In this document: piece by piece, positions 25,623 to 34,134 of the stretch
Layout of the letters: each line of letters opens with the position of its first letter
Numbering within the stretch: the first letter of the stretch is position 1
Source of the DNA: Oceanisphaera sp. IT1-181
GTDB taxonomy: Bacteria > Pseudomonadota > Gammaproteobacteria > Enterobacterales > Aeromonadaceae
Length of the DNA stretch: 64,000 nt
Assembly (NCBI RefSeq): GCF_033807535.1
Contig: NZ_CP136856.1
Span: forward strand, 1,979,001-2,043,000
Reading direction: 5' to 3'
The notes under the pieces: model-generated
What the model was told of the DNA's origin: nothing
Databases searched by the model: none
What the model saw: the letters and a program-made list of their open reading frames with translations, nothing else
Made by a program: the position numbers and the translations under genes

Positions 25623-26627
25623 AAGCCGAACGAAGTGATGCCTGAGTTTGTGGTCTGTGCCCTCTATAAATTTGTAACGCTAGAGAACCATGAAGCGTTG
25701 CGTGAACCGTTGCAGGCTATGCTAGAAAGCCAGCAGATCCGCGGCACCTTATTACTGGCCAGTGAAGGCATTAACGGCACAGTAGCAGGCTCACGCTTCG
25801 CTATCGCAGAGCTTAAAACTTGGTTTGAACAGGATGCGCGCTTTAGCGGCATCGATTACAAAGAATCCATCAGCGCCGAACAGCCTTTTTACCGCACTAA
25901 GGTAAAACTCAAGCAAGAAATCGTCACCATGGGCGTAGAGGGCATAGATCCGCTGCGCGTAGTGGGCACCTATGTGGCACCCAAAGATTGGAACGCACTG
26001 ATCTCAGATCCAGATGTGATTTTGGTGGATACTCGTAACGATTACGAAGTAGACATCGGCACCTTTAAAGGCGCGCTAAATCCAAATACCGAGAGTTTTC
26101 GCGAGTTTCCTGAATACGTAAAAAATAACCTCGATGCCAATAAGCACAAGAAAGTGGCGATGTTTTGCACCGGCGGCATTCGCTGTGAAAAAAGCACCGC
26201 TTATCTTAAAGAGCAAGGCTTTGACGAGGTCTATCACCTGCACGGCGGTATTTTAAAATACTTAGAAGAAGTGCCAGCGGCAGAGTCTATGTGGGAAGGC
26301 GAATGCTTTGTATTCGATAATCGCGTGACCGTGGATCATCAATTACAGCCCGGCCAATATGAATTGTGCTCGGCCTGTCGTATGCCGCTGTCACCAGAAG
26401 AGCTAACCCACGCTCATTTTCAAGCAGGCATCAGCTGTCAGCATTGCCATGATACTCACACCCCTGAGCAACAACAGCGCTACGCCGAGCGTGAGCGCCA
26501 GCTGCAATTGGCCCAAGCTCGCGGCGAAGCCCATATCGGCAGCGATGCGGTAGCCAATGCAGAACAACGCCGTGCCGAAAAGCTAGCCCGCAAAAAACAA
26601 CAACAGAGTAAAAACAAAGCTTCTTAA
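25563..26627 (+). CDS. trhO: tRNA uridine(34) hydroxylase TrhO (YceA, rhodanese domain)
   Basis: A 354-residue protein that hydroxylates the wobble uridine (ho5U34) of some tRNAs. It has an N-terminal ferredoxin-like domain (FVVCALYKFV...LASEGINGTVAG), a central rhodanese domain (VDTRNDYEVDIGTFKGALNPNT) with the active-site Cys in FCTGGIRCEKS, and a C-terminal cysteine-rich zinc-like segment (CSACRMPLSPEE...CQHCHD). The start at 25563 is preferred over 25557 because GGAG then sits six bases upstream. The first 20 codons are four 15-bp tandem units, each beginning with ATG, so several in-frame starts exist. Confidence 0.92.
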   Translation: MSQETMSQKAMSENAMSHEVKPNEVMPEFVVCALYKFVTLENHEALREPLQAMLESQQIRGTLLLASEGINGTVAGSRFAIAELKTWFEQDARFSGIDYKESISAEQPFYRTKVKLKQEIVTMGVEGIDPLRVVGTYVAPKDWNALISDPDVILVDTRNDYEVDIGTFKGALNPNTESFREFPEYVKNNLDANKHKKVAMFCTGGIRCEKSTAYLKEQGFDEVYHLHGGILKYLEEVPAAESMWEGECFVFDNRVTVDHQLQPGQYELCSACRMPLSPEELTHAHFQAGISCQHCHDTHTPEQQQRYAERERQLQLAQARGEAHIGSDAVANAEQRRAEKLARKKQQQSKNKAS

Positions 26628-26761
26628 TACGTGAGGGGTGAATAGTAAGGAGTGAGGCGTCACTGCGAACGTGAAAGTTCGGTGTTGCTCGTCTCACTCC
26701 TCATTCGCAGCTGCTTATATGTTCTCTTCACCCTTTACACCTCACTCTTTACGGTAATTCA
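26628..26761. repeat. GAGTGAGG/CCTCACTC string repeat
   Basis: GTGAGGGGTGAATAG...GGAGTGAGGCG faces CTCACTCCTCATTCGC and CACCCTTTACACCTCACTC, an imperfect inverted arrangement. It fills the spacer between trhO and the DMT gene. Confidence 0.6.
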
Positions 26762-27643
26762 ATGCTCTGGATCCCTTTTACTCTGTTTGCCGCCTTAATG
26801 CAGGCGTGGCGTAATGCCTTTCAAAAGCAGCTTAGCCAAGACTTAGGCGCCACCAGCGTCACCTTGGCCCGCTTTATATTGGCGGGCCCCATCGCGGGCC
26901 TGTATGTATGGCTGCTCTATCTTTGGCAACCTGATGAGCCGCTGCCACAGTTTTCTGCACTGTTCTTCGTCTACATTGTGGGGGCAGCGCTGTGCCAAAT
27001 TATCGCCACCGCCTTAATGGTGCGGCTATTTCAGTTGCGCAATTATGCGGTGGGTGTGGGGCTGGCAAAGAGTGAAGCCATTTGGGCGGCTATATTAGGA
27101 GTGGCCTTTTTTGGCACCCTACTTACGCCACTAGGCTGGCTGGGCGTATTGCTCGGCGGTATCGCGGTAGGGTTATTAAGTGGGCTGCGCCGCATTGCGG
27201 GGGTGATTTCGCCTAAGACCTTAATAGTGGGCGTGGTCAGCGGCTTAAGTTTCGCCCTGACTTCACTGTGGGTGCGCGAAGCCAGTTTATTACTTGAGCT
27301 GTCGTTTCCTTTTTCCGCCGCTTGGGTGTTGTTATTGGTGATCGGTCTGCAAACCCTGCTGTTAGTGGGCTGGCTGGGGCTGCGCGATCCGCCAAGCTTA
27401 ATCGGCTTGGCGAAGCGACCTAAATTAACGGCGCTGATCAGTATCTGCAGTTGCTTAGGCTCCATTGGCTGGTTTAGCGCCATGAGCCTAGAAAGCGTGG
27501 CCTTAGTAAAAACCCTCGGCCAAGTGGAAGTGTTATTTACGTTGCTGATTTCCAGCTATTACTTTAAGACTAAGCTGGCCCGCCAAGACCACTGGGGATT
27601 AGCCATAATTGTTATCGCGGCCATTTGCGTGATGTGGGCTTAA
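26762..27643 (+). CDS. EamA/DMT-family transporter
   Basis: A 293-residue inner-membrane protein with about ten hydrophobic helices in two homologous halves, as in drug/metabolite transporters. The first begins ALMQAWRNAFQKQL and the second follows a short loop (RRIAGVISPKTL). The motif RNYAVGVGLAKSEAIWAAILG resembles the conserved end of an EamA repeat. The substrate is unknown. It may be co-transcribed with trhO, 134 bases upstream, but the spacer is a repeat. Confidence 0.8.
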   Translation: MLWIPFTLFAALMQAWRNAFQKQLSQDLGATSVTLARFILAGPIAGLYVWLLYLWQPDEPLPQFSALFFVYIVGAALCQIIATALMVRLFQLRNYAVGVGLAKSEAIWAAILGVAFFGTLLTPLGWLGVLLGGIAVGLLSGLRRIAGVISPKTLIVGVVSGLSFALTSLWVREASLLLELSFPFSAAWVLLLVIGLQTLLLVGWLGLRDPPSLIGLAKRPKLTALISICSCLGSIGWFSAMSLESVALVKTLGQVEVLFTLLISSYYFKTKLARQDHWGLAIIVIAAICVMWA

Positions 27644-27762
27644 TACGGTGAATCGTGAAGGATAACGACATTGACCTTAAAAGCTAAACCTATTTAGACA
27701 CGGAATACACGGAAAAGTACGGACAAGCACAACAATACAAAAGGTTCGTGGTCTTACAATTT
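27644..27762. other. Short spacer with a CACGGAA repeat
   Basis: A CACGGAATACACGGAAA word at about 27700-27716 belongs to the same family as those near 8060 and 18330. No gene seen. Confidence 0.5.
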
Positions 27763-28070
27763 CCTGATTACCCACAAAGCTCAGCCATGTTTCAGAGAAT
27801 TAAGCACCAATTAATTCAATAGGTTACAGATAGACGCCGCCTCATCGGTAAAGAATATGAGGCTCAGTTTGGTATTATTACCTTGTAGGGGGGGCCCGTC
27901 TCTTCGGCGAAGAGGACTTCGGCCCGGTTTCGTGTTTTGGTTTAAATCTAAATCTCAGTAACAGCCAGCAGAGCTGGCCTGCCGAAGTCCTCTTTATTAA
28001 AGAGACGGGGCAGCTACAAAGAACAAACCGAAACAGGGTGCATTATGGCTGATGTTCATACGTAATCAGG
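27763..28070 (-). mobile_element. MITE-like element, copy 3 (308 bp) with 8-bp target duplication
   Basis: It is bounded by CCTGATTAC and GTAATCAGG and flanked on both sides by TACAATTT (27755-27762 and 28071-28078), an 8-bp direct repeat expected from transposition. It lies in the opposite orientation to copies 1 and 2. The core holds the same large inverted repeat with CTCTTCGGCGAAGAG and CTCTTTATTAAAGAG hairpins. No coding capacity; a transposase elsewhere would have to move it. Confidence 0.8.
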
Positions 28071-28153
28071 TACAATTTAAAGATTACTTTTGATTGATTG
28101 ATGTTCATTTTCCGTGTATTCCGTGGCTAATAAATTCCCTAGTTTTTGTTAAC

Positions 28154-29071
28154 TTATGGCTCTGTGTTGCCCGAAGGGCTCGCATCGAAGGGGTACCGCC
28201 TAAAGGTCAGTAGGCGCTTTACGCCTTCTAGCACTAATAAACCCACCGCTAACCAAATGGCAATATAGGTCGGCCATTCCGCGTCTTGAATGCTCTCGCC
28301 CAAGATTAACGACACCACCACCAGTAAAATAGGCTCGACGTAGCCGAGCAGGCCAAACAAGCTAAAAGGCAATAGCCGGCTGGAGACTATGTAGCAGACC
28401 AAGGCTAAGGCGCTAACGATGCCTAAGCCCACCACTAGCGGCCACAATAAAGGACGCACGTCGAAGGCAGAAAACGGTTGATCAACGGATAACACAAACC
28501 AGGCCGCCACGGGCAGCATCAACAACATATCACACCAGAGTCCGCCTAGGTTGTCGGTGCCTATATAGCGGCGCCAGACAAAATACATCGGATAACCCAG
28601 CGCCACCACTAAGGTTTCCCAAGAAATACCGCCCGCCTGCCAGACTTCATTCGCCACGCCAATGGCGGCAAGCCCCACTGCCGTCCATTGCAAACGACTC
28701 GGTCTTTCTTGATAGACAAAGCGGCCAATCACCACTAATACCAAGGGCATCATAAAGTAGCCAAGCGATACAGGCAGCCCGCGCCCATTAATAGGCGCCC
28801 ACATAAAGATCCACAATTGTACGCTCATCAGTGCCGCGGATACGGGCAAGCCGATCCACAATAAAGGCCGGCGTTTCGCCTCAGCAAATAACGTAGTCAC
28901 CAAGTGCCAATCGCGGCTGTAAAGCAGAAATAAGCCGACACACGGCATGGTCAGCAGCATGCGCCAACCAAACACCACTTCCCCTGACAGCGGGTGCAGC
29001 AAACTGGCGTAATAATACAAAAATGCAAACAACACAGATGCAAATACCGACAGCCCAATACCTCGGGTCAT
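28154..29071 (-). CDS. rarD: RarD-type EamA transporter
   Basis: A 305-residue membrane protein with about ten helices, starting MTRGIGLSVFASVLFAFLYYYASLLHPLSGEVVFGWRMLLTMPCV. It also has the RarD motifs WAPINGRGLPVSLGYFMMPL and LGYPMYFVWRRYIG. RarD-like proteins are DMT-family permeases first linked to chloramphenicol sensitivity; the physiological substrate is unsettled. A single gene between a MITE and a gene-free spacer. Confidence 0.87.
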   Translation of the reverse strand: MTRGIGLSVFASVLFAFLYYYASLLHPLSGEVVFGWRMLLTMPCVGLFLLYSRDWHLVTTLFAEAKRRPLLWIGLPVSAALMSVQLWIFMWAPINGRGLPVSLGYFMMPLVLVVIGRFVYQERPSRLQWTAVGLAAIGVANEVWQAGGISWETLVVALGYPMYFVWRRYIGTDNLGGLWCDMLLMLPVAAWFVLSVDQPFSAFDVRPLLWPLVVGLGIVSALALVCYIVSSRLLPFSLFGLLGYVEPILLVVVSLILGESIQDAEWPTYIAIWLAVGLLVLEGVKRLLTFRRYPFDASPSGNTEP

Positions 29072-29358
29072 GGCCCTCTCCTCTTAATGTGTGTAATTAG
29101 TGCGCGTAACACACGTATTTTGCTGACAGTTTAACAGCTTCCATGAAGATATTAGGCTGATGCCGTAAATAAAATCAGCCAGTAGCCACCGTTCAATCGC
29201 CAAAAACCAGCATATAACACCAAGTACGCGCCCTTAGACGAAACAGATAAAAACATGACTGCGCCAATACACCTCTGTGAGCTTTGCACTGGCGCCACGT
29301 GCAGAGGCTTAAATTGCCGGTTCCAAAGAGATAAGCATTGAAGTTAAGGAGATTCACG
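29072..29358. other. Gene-free spacer upstream of the lipoprotein gene
   Basis: About 290 bases with no gene. A loose inverted pair CCTCTG (about 29271) / CAGAGG (about 29302) is visible. It should hold the promoters of rarD and the lipoprotein gene, but none could be assigned. Confidence 0.4.
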
Positions 29359-29384
29359 CTATAACAAGGACTCACTTGTTATAG
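29359..29384 (+). promoter_or_regulatory. Perfect 10-bp palindrome overlapping the ribosome-binding region
   Basis: CTATAACAAG - GACTCA - CTTGTTATAG, ending nine bases before the ATG at 29394. The likely Shine-Dalgarno (TAGGA) overlaps the right arm. It could be an operator or an RNA hairpin limiting translation. Confidence 0.6.
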
Positions 29385-29393
29385 GATTGCGGC

Positions 29394-30320
29394 ATGCGCC
29401 TTATATTTTCATTATTAATGCTCTTATCACTCACCAGTTGCGGCTCAGCCCAAGGCCTGAGCTTGGCGTTATTACCGGTGTCGCGCTTTGACAGCAGCTT
29501 AAGTGAAACCTCGGGCCTGATACGCTGGCAGCAAGGGTTTATCAGCCATAATGACAGCGGCAATGCGCCTGAGCTGTTTGTGCTCAATCATGAAGGAAAA
29601 ATAAGCGCACGCCTCACCGCACCAGCCAAGAATCACGACTGGGAAGACATTGCCGCTCAGGGCAACACCCTGTATTTGGCGGACACGGGCAACAACAGTG
29701 GCCGGCGGCGCGAGCTGAATATTTTAGTACTCAACCTCGCGCAAGACACTCTTAGCCTCGCCTCCATATTGCCGGTGGCCTACGCCGAGCAAACGAATTT
29801 TCAGCCGCCGCGCCATCAGCATAATTTTGATGCAGAAGCCCTCACTGTGGTGAATAACGAGTTATGGCTGTTTACCAAACGCTGGCTTGATCAAGAAACC
29901 GCCATCTATACGCTGCCTACTCATCAGGGAGCAATGAACGCCGCGACGGCAACCGAGCCGACACCACTGCAGGCTCAGCAGCAGCTTAATACTCAAATGC
30001 TGGTCACGGGCGCCGACTTTGATGAAAAAACCAACACCCTAATGCTGCTCGGCTATAGCCGCTCTTGGTTTAATCGCCACGCTTGGATATGGCTGTATCC
30101 GATACATGAGGGTCGCGTGCTTGAGCATTTAGGTCGGAAATTCACGCTTAGTCAAAATGGCCAATTTGAAGGCATTAGTCTCGCAGATGATGGCTTTATT
30201 TATGTAACCCGCGAAGGACACGACACTAATCTGTTTCGCTCGCAACAGACGTTAGCCACCCTACTGGCAGAGGAGCCACCTTTGAATAACACAACGCTAG
30301 ACAACGCCAAGATACAGTAA
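29394..30320 (+). CDS. Predicted lipoprotein, beta-propeller-like, unknown function
   Basis: A 308-residue protein with a lipoprotein signal (MRLIFSLLMLLSLTSC; Cys at about residue 16). It continues with short repeated segments such as ISHNDSGNAPELFVLNHEGK, NTLYLADTGNNSGRRRELNILVL, ALTVVNNELWLFTKRW and FEGISLADDGFIYVTRE, spaced like blades of a beta-propeller. Such folds occur in esterase-like and SdiA-regulated-like secreted proteins, but no family is recognised with confidence. The preceding palindrome suggests control of expression. It may be unrelated to the ABC operon, which starts 220 bases further on. Confidence 0.7.
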   Translation: MRLIFSLLMLLSLTSCGSAQGLSLALLPVSRFDSSLSETSGLIRWQQGFISHNDSGNAPELFVLNHEGKISARLTAPAKNHDWEDIAAQGNTLYLADTGNNSGRRRELNILVLNLAQDTLSLASILPVAYAEQTNFQPPRHQHNFDAEALTVVNNELWLFTKRWLDQETAIYTLPTHQGAMNAATATEPTPLQAQQQLNTQMLVTGADFDEKTNTLMLLGYSRSWFNRHAWIWLYPIHEGRVLEHLGRKFTLSQNGQFEGISLADDGFIYVTREGHDTNLFRSQQTLATLLAEEPPLNNTTLDNAKIQ

Positions 30321-30541
30321 TAATACTCACCTTATTATTCATTATGTTTACTCAATAGGCGTTGTTCGGTCACTGCCGCAAGCTGGCTAAGCGAGATTCA
30401 GTTTATCTGTGGTCTAACATCAGCGCCGGCCAGCGTCAGTTTATCTACTGGCATAAAACTGCCATAAAAACACCACCGAACTGTCATCTTCCTCACTTAG
30501 CATCGGCTTCGAACTTAGCTTACTCCTGAGGATTGAAATCG

Positions 30542-31594
30542 ATGAACAGCATACTGAGAATATCCAGCCTATTGACCCTAAGCCTAAGCACGTCTGCTGT
30601 GCTTGCCGCCGATATCGCAGAGCTAGAACAAAAGGCGCGAGCAGAGGGAAAAATATACAGTGTTGGCATGCCTGATAGCTGGGCAAATTGGAAAGACACT
30701 TGGCAGGATTTAAGCGAACAATACGGCCTTGAGCATCAAGACACCGACATGAGCTCGGCTCAGGAAATTGCCAAGTTTGCCGCAGAAAAGGACCATGCCA
30801 CCGCCGACATTGGCGACGTAGGTGCCGCTTTTGGCCCTATCGCCGTGCGCCAAGGCGTGACCCAAGCCTACAAACCCACCACCTGGGAACAGATCCCCGA
30901 CTGGGCCAAAGACCAAGACGGCCACTGGATGCTGGGCTACACCGGTACTATCGCCTTTATCGTTAATAACGAACTGATACACAAAGCCCCCTCCTCTTGG
31001 CAAGACTTGCTAGACGGCGACTATCAGGTAACCGTGGGTGATGTGGGCGTGGCCGCACAAGCCAACAGCGCCATATTAGCCGCCGCTTTTGCGCAAGGAG
31101 GCGATGAGTCCAATATCAAGCCGGCACTGAATTTATTTGCCGAGTTGGCCAAACAAGGCCGCCTGTCCCCCATAGACCCCAACATTGCCAACCTAGAGAA
31201 AGGGGAAGTGGAAATGGCCATCTTGTGGGACTTTAACGCCCTTAATTATCGTGACCAAATTAATCGTGACCGCTTTACGGTGGTGATCCCCAGTGATGGC
31301 TCGCTGATTTCTGGCTACGCCACCATTATCAACAAATATGCTAAAAACCCGAACGCCGCCAAGCTGGCTCGAGAATATATTTTAAGTGATGCTGGGCAAA
31401 TAAATCTGGCGCGCGGCTATGCCCGCCCCATCCGCGACAATGTCACCCTGCCTGCTGATGTGCAGGACAAACTGCTACCCCAAGAAATGTATACCGTGGC
31501 GCGTCCTATTTCCGACCATAAAGCCTGGGAGAAAAGCACTCGCACCTTATCTCGCCAATGGCAGTCGGCCGTACTCATTCATCAGCAGAGATAA
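30542..31594 (+). CDS. ABC transporter substrate-binding protein (2-AEP/iron-type fold), organophosphate operon
   Basis: A 350-residue periplasmic protein with a signal peptide (MNSILRISSLLTLSLSTSAVLA, then ADIAELEQ). The body has the type 2 binding-protein look: IYSVGMPDSWANWKDTWQDL, DIGDVGAAFG, LGYTGTIAFIVNNELI, SWQDLLDGDYQVTVGDV, VEMAILWDFNAL and GYARPIRDNV. Proteins of this shape bind iron, polyamines, thiamine or phosphonates. The start at 30542 is preferred over a TTG at 30533 because AGGA lies nine bases upstream. It heads an operon with a phosphodiesterase-like enzyme, so a phosphate ester or phosphonate ligand is suspected, not shown. Confidence 0.85.
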   Translation: MNSILRISSLLTLSLSTSAVLAADIAELEQKARAEGKIYSVGMPDSWANWKDTWQDLSEQYGLEHQDTDMSSAQEIAKFAAEKDHATADIGDVGAAFGPIAVRQGVTQAYKPTTWEQIPDWAKDQDGHWMLGYTGTIAFIVNNELIHKAPSSWQDLLDGDYQVTVGDVGVAAQANSAILAAAFAQGGDESNIKPALNLFAELAKQGRLSPIDPNIANLEKGEVEMAILWDFNALNYRDQINRDRFTVVIPSDGSLISGYATIINKYAKNPNAAKLAREYILSDAGQINLARGYARPIRDNVTLPADVQDKLLPQEMYTVARPISDHKAWEKSTRTLSRQWQSAVLIHQQR

Positions 31595-31599
31595 GCATA

Positions 31600-32403
31600 A
31601 TGAGCAAGGTCATACTGGTCGTAATAGACGGACTGGCCTATGAAGTAGCCCAACAGTGTATGGGCTACTTGCAGGGCTTGAACGAAGCGGAACAACTTAC
31701 CAGCTATAAAATGCAATGCGAGCTGCCGGCGGTATCCCGCCCGCTTTATGAATGCATTCTCACCGGCACTCGGCCGGTGGACAGCGGAATATTGAATAAT
31801 GATATGGTTCGCCTTAGCACTCAGCAGAGCCTGTTTTCTCTGGCGCGTTCGGCGGAGTTAACCACGGCGGCGGCGGCTTATCACTGGGTTAGCGAACTGT
31901 ATAATCGCGCGCCCTATCAGCCGGTACGGGATCGTTTCACTCACGACTCGAAATTACCCATTCAGTATGGCCTGTTTTATTCTCAGGACCATTACCCAGA
32001 CTGTCACCTGTTACAAGACGCGGAAATTCTACGCACCCGATTCGATCCGGATTTTTTGCTGATCCATCCCATGAACACCGACGACGCCGGCCATAAGTTC
32101 GGCCTAGACTCGCGCCAGTACCGCAACAGTGCCCGGCGTTTCGATCTGCTATTGGCCAACTATCTACCGCGCTGGCTGGATGAAGGCTATCAAGTGCTGA
32201 TCACCAGCGATCACGGCATGAACCGAGATCACAGCCATAGCGGCATCTTGCCAGAAGAGCGAGATATACCGCTGTTGGTAGCAGGAGCCGCCTTCAGCCA
32301 TAACCGTCATGCCCGCCCGCAACAAATTGAGCTGTGTGGCACTATCGCCAGCTTGCTGGGGATACCTCACGACAAACCCATGTGCAGCGAGTTATTGAAA
32401 TGA
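31600..32403 (+). CDS. Alkaline-phosphatase-superfamily phosphodiesterase (NPP-like), cytoplasmic
   Basis: A 267-residue hydrolase of the nucleotide pyrophosphatase/phosphodiesterase type. Candidate metal ligands are Asp in VILVVIDGL, the cluster in HPMNTDDAGHKFG, DHGM in ITSDHGMNRDHSHSG, and the His in the same stretch. The nucleophile seems to be the Ser in LPAVSRPLYECILTG, where classical NPPs have Thr. There is no signal peptide, so it should act on a compound already imported by the neighbouring ABC transporter. The start at 31600 follows the previous stop by five bases; the longer frame from 31558 overlaps the binding-protein gene and is rejected. Phosphonoacetate hydrolase belongs to the same superfamily, but the substrate here is unknown. 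Confidence 0.78.
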   Translation: MSKVILVVIDGLAYEVAQQCMGYLQGLNEAEQLTSYKMQCELPAVSRPLYECILTGTRPVDSGILNNDMVRLSTQQSLFSLARSAELTTAAAAYHWVSELYNRAPYQPVRDRFTHDSKLPIQYGLFYSQDHYPDCHLLQDAEILRTRFDPDFLLIHPMNTDDAGHKFGLDSRQYRNSARRFDLLLANYLPRWLDEGYQVLITSDHGMNRDHSHSGILPEERDIPLLVAGAAFSHNRHARPQQIELCGTIASLLGIPHDKPMCSELLK

Positions 32404-33350
32404 GTGAACCTCTAACCGTCAGTACCTACCCAAGCACCAGCCCTCCCCAAAATTCCAGTCTTTCCCAAGCGCAAGCGCCCAGTCATCTTCGTCATAAAGC
32501 GTCGTCTGTGGCGGCTAAACCTGCAGCTTGGCGGCGCGGCCTGCCCTTATTGTGGCTGCTGCCCTTTGCATTACTGTTTGGCCTATTTCAACTGGCGCCC
32601 ATGATCTGGGTCATGGTCAATGCCTTTCAGGTGGATGGTCACTGGAGCTTGGCCAATTTTAAAGAAATCATCGACTCGCCCTTTTATCTGCAGTCGTTCA
32701 CTAACAGTATCGACTTGGCGCTGTGGTCCAGCCTGCTGGGCTTACTGATTGCACTGGCGGGAACCGCGGCACTGCGCCAAGTGCCGGGCAAGTTACAAGA
32801 TATGGTGGTGGCCTTCACCACCATGGCCAGCAACTTTTCTGGGGTGCCGCTGGCGTTCGCCTTTATCGTGTTACTGGGCATGAACGGCGCCTTAACCTTA
32901 CTGCTGCAAGAAGCCGGTATCGTCGAGAGCTTTAATTTATATTCTCGCAGCGGACTCATTGTTCTTTATACCTATTTTCAAATCCCGTTAGCCATTTTAT
33001 TGCTCTACCCCGCGTTCGACGGTCTGCAAGAAGACTGGCGAGACGCCGCCGCCCTGCTCGGCGCTCGCCCGTGGCAATATTGGCTACGGGTAGTATTACC
33101 CGTGCTAACACCGGCCTTGTTGGGCACCTTTATCATATTGCTGGCCAATGCGCTGGGGGCCTATGCCAGTACTTTTGCGTTGATGACCAGCAACTATAAC
33201 TTGGTCACCATCCAGATTTCCGCCTTGGTCGCCGGTGATATTTTTCTTGAGCCGCAGCTGGCCGCCGCCCTGTCGCTGTTACTGATGATGATCCTGCTGC
33301 TGGTGACCGCGGTCAATCAGTGGATTATTAGCCGGAGTCGTTATGAATAA
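32400..33350 (+). CDS. ABC transporter permease, first subunit
   Basis: A 316-residue inner-membrane protein. After a polar N-terminal tail (about 45 residues) come six or so helices with the BPD_transp_1 coupling motif, readable as EDWRDAAALLGARPWQYWLRVVLPVLTPALLG (the EAA loop). The start ATG overlaps the preceding stop as ATGA, so translation is coupled. The longer frame from 32334 runs inside the hydrolase gene and is rejected. It pairs with the next gene as a heterodimeric permease of the 2-aminoethylphosphonate/iron/polyamine class. Confidence 0.87.
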   Translation: MSEPLTVSTYPSTSPPQNSSLSQAQAPSHLRHKASSVAAKPAAWRRGLPLLWLLPFALLFGLFQLAPMIWVMVNAFQVDGHWSLANFKEIIDSPFYLQSFTNSIDLALWSSLLGLLIALAGTAALRQVPGKLQDMVVAFTTMASNFSGVPLAFAFIVLLGMNGALTLLLQEAGIVESFNLYSRSGLIVLYTYFQIPLAILLLYPAFDGLQEDWRDAAALLGARPWQYWLRVVLPVLTPALLGTFIILLANALGAYASTFALMTSNYNLVTIQISALVAGDIFLEPQLAAALSLLLMMILLLVTAVNQWIISRSRYE

Positions 33351-34134
33351 ATCACTCAAAGCCCCGCTGCTGGCCCGATTAACGGTCAACGGACTGCTGA
33401 TTTTGCTAGTCGCCCCCATTATGACAACCTTGGTTTACTCCTTGTCTGCTCAATGGGGCGCACATATTTTACCGCGCGGCTTTACGTTCGACTGGTATAT
33501 CACACTGTGGTCAGACAGCCGATTTTTGGCCGCCTTTGCCCGCTCACTACTGGTGTGTCTGGCCGCCTTGCTGCTCAGCCTGCTACTGATATTACCGACG
33601 CTATTTGTGGTGTTCTATTACTTTCCGCGATTGAAGAGTCTGATGAATCTGCTGATATTGCTGCCTTTTGCGGTGCCGCCTGTAGTGTCATCAGTCGGCC
33701 TATTACAGCTATATGCGGGGGGCCCGTTGCCACTGATTGGCGGGCCTTGGATTTTGATTTTCTGCTATTTCACGATCAGCCTGCCCTTTATGTACCGAGC
33801 ACTGGCCAATAATCTGGACGCCATTCCATTATCGGACTTAATTGACGCGGCACACCTGCTGGGCGCCAGCACGGTGTTGGCTTTTCTGCGGGTGGTATTG
33901 CCGAACATCCGCAATGGCCTGCTGGCCGCGCTATTTTTGTCTTTTTCGTTCTTATTCGGCGAGTTTGTATTCGCCAATATGCTGGTCGGCACCCGTTTTG
34001 AAACGCTGCAGGTCTATCTGTATAGCCAACGTACCAACAGTGGCCATTTTACCAGCGCCATGGTGATGTCTTATTTTCTTTTTATTGGCGTCGCGACCTG
34101 GTTCGCCTTGCGCCTGCAAACTCGGAGCCGCTAA
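33343..34134 (+). CDS. ABC transporter permease, second subunit
   Basis: A 263-residue inner-membrane protein with six hydrophobic helices and an EAA-type loop DLIDAAHLLGASTVLAFLRVVLPNIRNGLLAA. The N-terminus (LTVNGLLILLVAPIMTTLVYSL) is typical of PotC/PhnV-like subunits. It overlaps the first permease gene by eight bases and the ATPase gene by one base (TAATG), so the operon is tightly coupled. Confidence 0.87.
   Translation: MNKSLKAPLLARLTVNGLLILLVAPIMTTLVYSLSAQWGAHILPRGFTFDWYITLWSDSRFLAAFARSLLVCLAALLLSLLLILPTLFVVFYYFPRLKSLMNLLILLPFAVPPVVSSVGLLQLYAGGPLPLIGGPWILIFCYFTISLPFMYRALANNLDAIPLSDLIDAAHLLGASTVLAFLRVVLPNIRNGLLAALFLSFSFLFGEFVFANMLVGTRFETLQVYLYSQRTNSGHFTSAMVMSYFLFIGVATWFALRLQTRSR

Noticed and set aside
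31558..31600. Longer N-terminus of the NPP-like hydrolase
   Set aside because: The extra residues overlap the binding-protein gene and add no family similarity; 31600 gives the normal start.
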